The notes under the pieces were generated by a model that worked only from the letters and a program-made list of their open reading frames with translations, did not search any database and was not told the origin of the DNA. DNA of 64,000 bases. It comes from Epiperipatus broadwayi (lineage: Eukaryota; Onychophora; Udeonychophora; Euonychophora; Peripatidae). This document shows, in pieces, positions 49,701-58,015 of the stretch; the stretch's first letter is position 1, and each line of letters begins with the position of its first letter. The stretch lies in assembly GCA_028023455.1 (NCBI GenBank), contig JAQFVV010012477.1:2747365-2811364 (forward strand). The letters run 5' to 3'. The position numbers were made by a program, and so were the translations under genes.

Positions 49701-50099
49701 ATAGATAATATTTTCTTATTCCAATTCCTGATATTAATTAAAGTAGCCATTGCATTCTTTGAGTATTTCCAGAGCCAGCATAGAATGAACAGATGTTTGT
49801 AAAACTTTCAAACATACAAATAGCTTGTAATAAAATATATGTGTGTTTTAATGTTTTGTACTTATTTTAATGCTTTATGTTTATATTTTATTACTATTGT
49901 GTTTTATTAGTAATATGTGTGCCCAAAATCTTATAAAATCATTATTTATATTAATTAGAAATTTATAATTAGTTTACCAATTACAGTTAACATTTTAGTT
50001 AAAATAAAATATTTGTTTATCAACTACTGTTGGCCAATTCCCTTAATTATACTACTAATAACAACTTAGCAGAGAAGTTATACAAGCAGTTTATTGTTA

Positions 50100-50372
50100 T
50101 ATTATAGTTCGATTGAGCTAGTTGGGATTTCTTAGGTGTTGAATTAGTTGCCATCATTCAGAGCATGTTGACTACTTCTGGTAGTTAACTGGTGCCTGAA
50201 GTTTACTTCAAAACAAATAAAGTGCTTTGAATGACAGGGGTTGAATCCAGCAGTCAAGAAGATCTATGGTCTGGAAATGTACCTTACATAGCTTCAGCCT
50301 GGTCATAGGTACCTTCTGGCTATTATGCTTCTCTGTTTAAGGGACTGGTGTGGTGCAATACTTATAAATTGC
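50100..50372 (+). repeat. Dispersed repeat E, copy 2
   Basis: Plus-strand counterpart of 17612-17262. Landmarks: GAGCTAGTTGG, TAGGTGTTGAATTAGTTGCC, AAAGTGCTTTGAATGAC, GGGTTGAATCCAGCAG, GGTCTGGAAATGTACC, GCTTCTCTGTTTAAGGGAC, TGGTGTGGTGCAATAC. The GGGTTGAATCC string resembles a tRNA B box, so a SINE-like origin of part of E is possible. Confidence 0.6.
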
Positions 50373-51401
50373 AATTGGAGTAGATCGAATTTATAATAAA
50401 TAATTTATAATATTGTCATATTTCTATAAAAAAGGCAACAATTTATCTTACAATTTGTTTATAATGTTTTCACAATTTTGTTTTCTATTAAACAGTAAAT
50501 ATGTTATTCCATATATATATAAATTTGATCTGCTATCCCCACCTTATTCAATGTATATATATATAAAAGACAGCGATCAAGTCGAAACATTGGTATATTA
50601 ATATTTACATTTTTTAACATGGATGAACCTGCAAAATATGTCTTTTATATATGCAGCCTGTGAAAATCTTTGTATCAACATATATATCAACATCAAAGAT
50701 CATAAAGTTGAAGCAATTTTCTTTATTTTGTAAATTAAAAAATAAAAGACATTTACATAAAATTATTGATTTTGAAAATCAAAAATAAATATTTAGTAAT
50801 ATTTAGTTCCTGTAATAATGTCAATTCTATATTGAATTGAATATTATCATGAAAAATATTACTAGTAGACTTAGGTTATTCCTCTGCATTACCTTCTTGT
50901 TATTTTACATATTCCTCTGTCAAATATAAAAGAGATTTTACATCTTAGAATATCCGTAAAAAGATTGAAAACAAATCGATCTTGCCGATAACTCATGGCA
51001 TAATTTCATCACCTATGACTGTGATGCATATGTTCAAATCAAAAATCTACAAATGAAGAATCATGGCATAATAAAACAATTTTTATAAGATTTTAAATAA
51101 ATTTACTTAATAGATCCTACAGATAATGGCTGCAGGATTTGATCTTCCTAGTAGCAACTGGAAACCTATCAACAAATAGAGGACAACAAATGACCCTTGT
51201 GCTTTTATGCTTCATAAATTAGAATGTGTAGTCACTGATCTTTTTTAAATGTAGGCAAAAACAAATTAGGAAACATTATATTGCCTTTGAACTTATTACT
51301 AGTAGCAAAATTTGAGAATTTAATAAAGCTACTAGCAATCTCTAGATTTCTGTGCTAAACAAAAAAAAAGAATAATTATTTGAGCTTATATCTTTTTTAA
51401 A
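50373..51401. other. AT-rich intergenic DNA
   Basis: No gene or repeat recognised; several short ATATAT runs. Confidence 0.4.
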
Positions 51402-51540
51402 AAAACTTCACTAAGATTTTTTTTTCTCATGTGTCATAGTATCAGCCGGAAAATGAACCACTATCCCAGGACAACTGCTTGTAAAGCAGCTGTCACTGAC
51501 CTCTCGACCATCAAAGCTTGACAAAACTTTATTAAGATTT
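51402..51540 (-). mobile_element. tRNA-derived SINE, with imperfect 18-bp target duplication
   Basis: Minus copy (about 51522-51420): head TGTCAAGCTTTGATGGTCG, AGAGGTCAGTGACAGC, worn B box GTGGTTCATTTTCC, end GATACTATGACACATGAG, then A-rich. Flanks AAAACTTCACTAAGATTT (51402-51419) and AAAACTTTATTAAGATTT (51523-51540) match at 16 of 18 positions. Older than the 38.6-kb copy. Confidence 0.75.
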
Positions 51541-51904
51541 ATAGCTTCACATAAATGATTATGACAATTGTAAATTTGGAAAAGAAAGAAGAAAAGCAAA
51601 AATATTTATACTTACATTCTCATGCTGCAAAGACCAATACTAACTATTACAACAAAAGTCTAAAATTTTAAAAGTGTAGATAAAGAGCAGAAGTTGAAAA
51701 AAATAATAAAGAGAAACCGAAAATCAGTATAAAAACCAGTATAGAATAAAATATTTCCAGTGCTTTATTACACATAATAATCAAGATTATGACTCACATC
51801 ACTAAACAATAAATATTAAAAAATATTCTCTAACCCACCATAAAACTTGTTGATTACTGTCATATGCCAGTAAGGGAATATTTTAAAATGTTTATCATGT
51901 AGTA

Positions 51905-52085
51905 TATATATATCAAAATTATCGCAAATTCATAACTAAAGTAGACATTCAAAAAAAAAAACTAAAACACAACCAATGGTTTCACTGCTGAAGCAGACTT
52001 TCCAAATGTAAAGAACTACAAAGTTATTTATTGTTATTTTGTAGTTCTTTACAATTGAGAAGTTTTCTTGTAACAGTTAACCTAT
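51905..52085. repeat. Inverted-repeat element F arms, truncated and joined to repeat C
   Basis: TGTAAAGAACTACAA (52006-52020) and TTGTAGTTCTTTACA (52039-52053) form a tight hairpin with an 18-nt loop. The left flank shares CAATGGTTTCACTGC..AGCAG with the arms at 15.1-15.6 kb (the GCAGTGAAACCA string at about 15537). The right arm runs into repeat C at about 52085. Confidence 0.5.
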
Positions 52086-52990
52086 TAGTCCTTTCTGAGA
52101 AACAAGCATGGATTGACATTCACAGCTTCAAGTTGCTTGAAAACCAACAATGTTTGAGCTACAGTAGAGTTTTTACACTTATTTTAAAGCTTAAAAAGTA
52201 CCATAAGATGTTGCCCTCTCTAAAATTATTTTACAAGTAAAAAATCAATAACATTGACATAAGAAGCTACAACAAGGAGAGAAGGCAGGCTTTCCTAGAT
52301 GCTGATTGGTTGATTCGCATTTTAGACATTAGAAGTGCATCTGCCAATAATTTTTACCACTTCAACTTCTGGTTTGACTTTGAAAATGAAAATTAATGTC
52401 TTTGGATGTTTTTTTTTTTTATATTTTGTACATATTATAAATTATTTTCATAAAATATGCTGAAAATAAAATTATTTTAGAAAATAGTAAGATTTTAGTA
52501 AAAATTTGTATACTTTTACACTAACATAAATTGAAAAAGAAACCAGCGCTAACAACAATTTTGACCTTTATCAACAATTTTCATCGCCCCAAGCTCTTTA
52601 TTTCATTTTCAAACAAAAATGAATAATTTAGAGTATTTTCTGGCATTTATTTACATATTATAATGTATTTTCTTAAAATATGCTGAAAATATAATTATTT
52701 TAGAAAAATAATATTTTAATAAAAAATTCTTTACTTTTACACTAACGTAAATTGAGAAAGAAATCAAAGACATCTGCAGCACTTTCTAATTTGTGGCAAA
52801 CTTTCTTTTTAAGTCTTCTGCTATTGAATATTTTTATAATTATGAATAGAAATTTATTTCTGAAAAAACTTTAATTCACTTTAATTATCTGACAAATTAA
52901 TAATATACGTTTTACAAACAAAACTAAAATGAATATAATATTAAAAGATGAATACATTTTTATGGCTGAGTTTGTTAATTGACCAATCAA
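52075..52990 (-). repeat. Dispersed repeat C, minus copy
   Basis: Reverse complement of 21030-21940, with the same internal duplication of about 220 bp and shared strings such as ACCAATCAGCATCTAG, GCCTGCCTTCTC, CCAAGCTCTTTATTTCATTT and TGTTAGCGCTGGTTTC (either strand). Divergence by eye is around 15 percent, with small indels. Confidence 0.7.
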
Positions 52991-53761
52991 AAGTTGTAAA
53001 ACTTTAATTCACTTCGCCAATATAAATTTAAACATTTTTTTTCAAGGAAATAGTTGTGTTTTAGAATTTATTTTTGGATAGTCTGGTTGAGTTATGAATT
53101 AAGTGTAATTTTGATTATTTTATTGACAAATTTAGGTTTATGATGATAATGTTTATGTATATGCATTAAAATTAAATCAAAGTTGTTATTAAGATTTACA
53201 TTGTTCAAATTAAAATAGTTTATGTCTACAAATGTTTACTGCCTTGATAAAATAATTTAGTTATTTCTTTAAAATAGTGAATGGTGTACTTATTAATGAT
53301 ACTTTATTTTAATATGCAGAATTAGTATAATAGGAATAAATTTTACAACTAACAAATTAATTTTAACAATATCTGAAAACTTTTAAAACAACAATGAAAT
53401 TGCTTGACCATATTGATAAAAATAAAATATACATTGCTTGGCTTTTTAATAAAATTATTATTACAAATGAAAGAAGGAAAAAATAGCTTCTATTATAATA
53501 CCTTTCTGTCAGCTACATTCTTTTGTATTTAATTTAATACAATAAATTATTGATAGTCTTATAAAGCTAGAAGTTCTTTAATCTTCTTTCAGTCACCACT
53601 GAGATTTAATATGTGGCAGTTAAAAAACACAATTTAAATATAATTTACACAATAATTCGAATGTTAGTAATAAAGTTTGTTCACAGTTATTAGTGATATA
53701 AAACTTAAAAATGTAAGAGAGTTCAGATCATTTAAATCTGAAAGATTACACACTTTTTTAT

Positions 53762-53767
53762 GTTTAT
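53762..53767 (-). promoter_or_regulatory. Polyadenylation signal AATAAA for the receptor gene
   Basis: AATAAA on the minus strand lies 117 nt after the TAG stop of the GPCR gene. AATAAA is common in AT-rich DNA, so the assignment rests on position and strand. Confidence 0.45.
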
Positions 53768-53883
53768 TGTCTAATGTTTAAATGGGTGTGATCTTAGCAA
53801 AAAATAATTCCTAATTAAATCGAGTGATCATGTGATTTTAAATCATTCATTTCATTTTTTAATGATACATTGTCTCAGTTGTG

Positions 53884-54894
53884 CTACAAAAATGATTGCA
53901 ATATAATCTTTCGAAATTCTTTGTGGGTGCAAAAATAAATGTAAAAGGAAAGGCAAAAATTACTGTATTCAAACATAATGCAGATGGTAGTCATATGTTG
54001 AATAAAAAATAACAAAGAAATTTTTACAGAGTATAATCTTATAAAAACGACAGATACCATAGTCATAACAAACATACTACCACTGAAAAGAAGTGAAATT
54101 AACATGCCATTTAGCAAAATGAACATGGACTTAAATTCTTTTAAATTTAATGATTTGTTGCAGAATGTTTTGCTTTTTACTTGATAATATTTAGTCATTA
54201 CACAAACATTTAAAATAAAAGCTATCAATAAAGGAAAAGCATATAAAATTGAAAGATGGCATAATAACATTGACATGTATAAATAAGAAAATAAAAAATT
54301 AGAATCCATTCTCCATAATGTTATACGTTGATTTTTATAGCACACATCATAAAGTACATAAAGATCTTTTAAATAGATGCTAAAAAAAAATGGGGAAAAT
54401 ATTGTAGCAATCTTGATTAGTTTAATTTTATTTGATGAGATCCATTTTTTATAGTCGTGTGGTCGATAAATTCCAATAAATCTATAAATTGTGATCCAAA
54501 GTATAGCAATTATGCTACAACTTGCTAAGCCATATTCTAGTGAAAATATTATTTTACTATTATAAATTAACAGCCATGGATGAAATTTCATAATATCGGC
54601 CATGTGGATGAAAAAAGGTATGTGGGAATTTATAATTACAAAATCTAATACAGAAACGAGAATAAACATATTTTTCATATGAATATCAAAATTAATTTTT
54701 CTAAATGCAATAATATTTAAAATGTTACCAATAAAACCAAATCCCCATAGAACTGGCCAAATTTTGATTGCTATTAACTGATATGTTGAGCGAAAGAAAA
54801 GATGATCATTAAATATGGTTGTAGAATTTAAAATTTTAAAGATACTACAATTAATTTCGGTAGTATAATTAATACTATAAGAATCACGACTCAT
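53884..54894 (-). CDS. Rhodopsin-like (class A) GPCR, atypical, intronless
   Basis: A single uninterrupted 336-codon frame with ATG in good context (AAACATGA) and TAG stop. Three N-glycosylation sites (N9, N15, N23) precede seven hydrophobic segments: about 41-65 (G56-N57, the GN of TM1), 74-97 (L83-D84, the TM2 Asp), 115-138 (ending Y-R-F 137-139 in place of D-R-Y), 160-176, 203-232 (P221 of TM5), 255-286, 295-320. The TM7 end reads NFCLSFYIY where N-x-x-L-N-P-x-I-Y is usual, followed by a short amphipathic helix (HKEFRKIILQSF). Missing are the TM3 Cys that pairs with C185 in loop 2, the TM4 Trp, and the TM6 W-x-P. The overall look is that of divergent invertebrate peptide-type receptors. 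It would sit in the plasma membrane; ligand unknown. Intact length suggests it is under selection. Confidence 0.85.
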   Translation of the reverse strand: MSRDSYSINYTTEINCSIFKILNSTTIFNDHLFFRSTYQLIAIKIWPVLWGFGFIGNILNIIAFRKINFDIHMKNMFILVSVLDFVIINSHIPFFIHMADIMKFHPWLLIYNSKIIFSLEYGLASCSIIAILWITIYRFIGIYRPHDYKKWISSNKIKLIKIATIFSPFFFSIYLKDLYVLYDVCYKNQRITLWRMDSNFLFSYLYMSMLLCHLSILYAFPLLIAFILNVCVMTKYYQVKSKTFCNKSLNLKEFKSMFILLNGMLISLLFSGSMFVMTMVSVVFIRLYSVKISLLFFIQHMTTICIMFEYSNFCLSFYIYFCTHKEFRKIILQSFL

Positions 54895-56344
54895 GTTTTC
54901 TTTATTTAATACAGATTTGATTATAAACGGAAGTAGTATATTTGTTTGTTTGTGTCTTCAATTTTCAAAACACCTTAGTAACTAAATATTTAGTTAATAA
55001 ATTATAATAAAATGAAATATCACTTTTTAAATGTACAAGCTTAAGCTTATTTATTAATAACATTGATTTACTTATTTTACTTTTTCTAAGTTTTTACTTT
55101 ACTATTTCTGGATTAATTAGTAACTTTTTATTTATTTCTTATTTCTTTTTTTGTAGGGGCAAAAAGGTAGTTTCTGTGTATGTAACCGAAATACAAGAAA
55201 ACTGTTTGCATACATATATATATATATGCTTAGCGGTACATGTAATATTAAACAATCTTTTTACTTTTAAATTATTTAATTTTTATTGCTTTTCGAAAGA
55301 GATACAAATTATAAAATAACATTTAGGATATACCATTAAATTAGGATAAATAATTGTAATATGGTCAATGCTTTAAATAGAATATTAAATTCTTTTTTTT
55401 TTTATGTTTTTGATAGAGAAATAAAAACATTTTCACAATTTCTAAGGAAACTTCTTTCAGCTTTAACTTTAGAAGTATCTTCATTATACAAAAACATATC
55501 ATTTGATGTATTGATTTAGAAGCTGAAAATGGAGTTATTATATTGCTATAAATCTCAGATATTCATTGTTAGGCATACAGTAATCAATTCTAAATTAGAG
55601 AAGCGATCTGTTTATGACTAGAAATTAATGATTCACAAAATAAATATTTGATCATTTTTGAGTTATTATCTGAAAAGAATTAAAATGCTTTAGTGTAGTA
55701 GAATCAGCCGTTTTTTATTGCTGATAGGTGAATTTAATAGAACCAATTTTGATACTACAAGTAATAAGGAAAAATAATATATCTTTCCTATATCAGGTTG
55801 AGAATCTTCATCTAATACTGATGATTCAACATAACATATATAAATAATTATATCTTGAAAAGCTATCAGTAAAATTAATTAAAGTTGTTTTTTGAAGAAA
55901 AGAAGTCACACTGTTATAGTTCATTATGATTAGATAAAATCGATTTCCCTAATGTTGATAGTCCTAAATTCATCAATCTATACTTAAAATATATGATTAA
56001 GTACTAAGAAATAATTCTGTTGGTGAATATTAAGAGATCTTTTTTAAAAATAAAAAAAATGGAGAAACAAATAACGTATCTGAGTATTATAGATGCTTTA
56101 TAATCTGTACTCTACTTCCTATAAAGAAATGGTCAAAATTATTGCCTTATACAGGGACAATATTGGCATTATCCAACTGTATATATTTATCAATAATTTA
56201 GTATGGAATAAATTATACAAGTCAAAGAATAACGTGAATAACCAGACTAGTATATATATTTTTATAATATTTGAATACAAGTATAGTGTATATACTGAAC
56301 ATTAGATATATTTAGAAGGAATTTGAACACAGACTTTTAAATTC
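54895..56344. other. AT-rich DNA upstream of the receptor gene
   Basis: Would hold the receptor promoter (minus strand). No convincing initiator or enhancer pattern stands out from the AT background. An AT dinucleotide run is at about 55214-55227. Confidence 0.35.
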
Positions 56345-56550
56345 GCTTCAGCTATCTATTGTATTTTATATAACCAGTGTACATGACCACATTTATATGA
56401 AAAAGATAAATGATCTCCATTATACATATTTGGTGCTGAACCAGCACTCATCCTTTGGTCCACCCCCCACACACACATTTATAATCAATGCTCAATTTAT
56501 ATTAAGATAGAAAACCTTTAAAATTTAATGGATAGGCTTTAATTTTTTCC
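56345..56550 (-). repeat. Ribozyme-bearing repeat unit, minus copy (56-kb composite, part 1)
   Basis: Minus-strand reading: GAAAAAATTAAAGCC, ATCTTAATATAAATTGAGCA, hammerhead, then TTTTTCATATAAATGTGGTC. It joins head to head with the next unit at about 56550, as in the 37-kb cluster. Confidence 0.7.
56412..56461 (-). ncRNA. Hammerhead-ribozyme-like motif, copy 6
   Basis: Helix I GGACCAA kept; core 1 AGGATGA (two changes), perfect helix II GTGCT-GGTTC-AGCAC, core 2 CAAA, then ATGTATAATGGAGATC. Inactive by inspection. Confidence 0.6.
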
Positions 56551-56735
56551 ACTCTTCATATATGTGTGAGAGATGAGGATCTAGACAAACTAATGAATGC
56601 TGATTCAGCATGAAATACATATATTGAGATCATTTTTCTTCTTCACATGTATGAGGTCGTGTATTGGTTATATAAAATGAATAGATAACTGAAGAGAACT
56701 ATAAAGGTTGTGTTCAAATTCCCTCTTAATAATCT
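56551..56735 (+). repeat. Ribozyme-bearing repeat unit, plus copy (56-kb composite, part 2)
   Basis: Starts ATATATGTGTGAGAGATGAG and contains the hammerhead, TTCACATGTATG, ATGAATAGATAACTGAAG and the end TTCAAATTCCCTCTTAAT. Lacks the left part of the full unit, as does its 37-kb counterpart. Confidence 0.7.
56578..56631 (+). ncRNA. Hammerhead-ribozyme-like motif, copy 7
   Basis: Core 1 CTAATGA (G5 to A), helix II ATGCT-GATTC-AGCAT (all five pairs kept through compensating A and T), core 2 GAAA intact, helix III ATACATAT, cleavage step UA then TTGAGATC. The compensated helix suggests past selection on structure. Confidence 0.65.
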
Positions 56736-57054
56736 AACATTCAGGATATATATTCTACATTTTCAAATAGTACAGAATCAGCCTGAATTCTGCACATCCA
56801 ACTTCTGTGTTGCTAAATAGAAATATTAAGGTCCTGCATATGAAGGATCAGATTGACTTAAAGTCAACATGAACATGATTACAATGTTCGCATCAACTAG
56901 AGCTTTGAGTATTGTATCATCAGATTTTCAATAATATGGATGGCTGAAGAATATGAGAATAAAGCATATTGAAGCCTGTACAATAAAGACTGATGATTTA
57001 CTATTTTAATATAATATGAGCATTGATTATATATATATATACTTTGGATATGAT

Positions 57055-57090
57055 GATATGGTCCAAGTGATGAGTTCTGGTTCAGCATAT
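57055..57090 (+). ncRNA. Hammerhead-ribozyme-like motif, copy 8, 5' half
   Basis: GGTCCAA, GTGATGA (C3 to G), TTCT-GGTTC-AGCA, then the copy is interrupted. The 3' half (ATATTGGAGATC) is at 57892-57904. Confidence 0.6.
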
Positions 57091-57129
57091 ATATATATAA
57101 TATAAAAATAAAATGTCCATTAATTGAAA

Positions 57130-57731
57130 TAAAATTAACAAAGCGTATGCCACACTTGAATGAGAAGCTATAAAGATACACAGAAATTACTACACGCTAA
57201 GCGCTTTCGAGATCTTTTGCCTCATATTCATAGTGGTACTGTGAGCTGCAGAATGAAAAATAGGGCAAGGGAAACAAAACAGTATGCAAAGCATATGCAA
57301 ATGAACTAGATAGTCCAATGTTTGGAGATGTCAAAGCAGGTATCTCGTCTATTGATGGAGTTATTATTGCCATTAATAAAATATGCTTCTCTGAAGACAG
57401 GACATTTGTTTGAACCTTCCAGCCCTAAAATAGTCTGTATTGAGAAAAATGACATCAAGCGGAAAATCAGAGAAGCATATTTTATTAATGGCAATAATAA
57501 CTCCATCAATAGACAAGATACCTGCTTTGACATCTCCAAACGTTGGACTATCTAGTTCATTTGCATATGCTTTGCATACTGTTTTGTTTCCCTTGCCCTA
57601 TTTTTTCATTCTGCAGCTCACAGTACCGCTATGAATATGAGGCAAAAGACCTCGAAAGCGCTTAGCGTGTAATAATTTCTGTGTATCTTTATAGCTTCTC
57701 ATTCAAGTGTGGCATACGCTTTGTTAATTTT
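57130..57731. mobile_element. Foldback of two Penelope-type 3' ends, 265-bp arms
   Basis: Arms 57130-57394 and 57467-57731 are nearly perfect reverse complements of equal length, around a 72-bp spacer. Read outward from the spacer, each arm encodes REAYFINGNNNSINR, then DTCFDISK and WTI-stop. This fits the catalytic Glu and Asn region at the C-terminus of a Penelope GIY-YIG endonuclease (compare KEAMLIYKYKHDLINN at 30.7 kb). A 3' untranslated part follows outward, ending ATACGCTTTGTTAAT. Both strands therefore carry a similar 77-codon frame, an effect of the palindrome rather than two genes. Arms differ at only a few bases, so the structure is young. It resembles head-to-head joined, 5'-truncated copies. 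Confidence 0.75.
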
Positions 57732-58015
57732 GTATATTAAATTATCGAATGAGAAGTCTTAAAATCTTTAATACTTTAAAACAAAATTGTAATTACAATA
57801 AAAAATAATAATAATAACGGTAACAAACTATTATAAACAATCCTTAAATTCACAGAAGTACTTTCAGTTAATTTTTTGAACCTTATATATATATATTGGA
57901 GATCATTTATCTTTTTCACATGTATGTTGTCATATATATATATATATCAGTTATATAAGATGAAGTAAATAACTGAAGGGAGTTGGAAAGTCTGTATTCA
58001 AATCCTTTTTAATTA

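Larger units (their letters stand above)
56770..58015 (+). repeat. Ribozyme-bearing repeat unit, plus copy, split by an insertion (56-kb composite, part 3)
   Basis: Left part 56770-57107 (CAGCCTGAATTCTGCACATC, TTGACTTAAAGTCAACATGA, ATGGATGGCTGAAGAAT, hammerhead 5' half) and right part 57890-58015 (ATATTGGAGATCATTTATCT, TTCACATGTATGTTGTCAT, AACTGAAGGGAG). About 780 bp containing the 57.1-kb foldback separates them. The split falls exactly in the short helix III of the ribozyme, within TATATA. Confidence 0.7.

Noticed and set aside
57306-57555. Overlapping 77-codon frames on both strands with almost the same peptide
   Set aside because: They mirror each other because of the palindrome and are antisense at their starts. 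Only the outward REAYF..WTI part is meaningful, as a transposon remnant.
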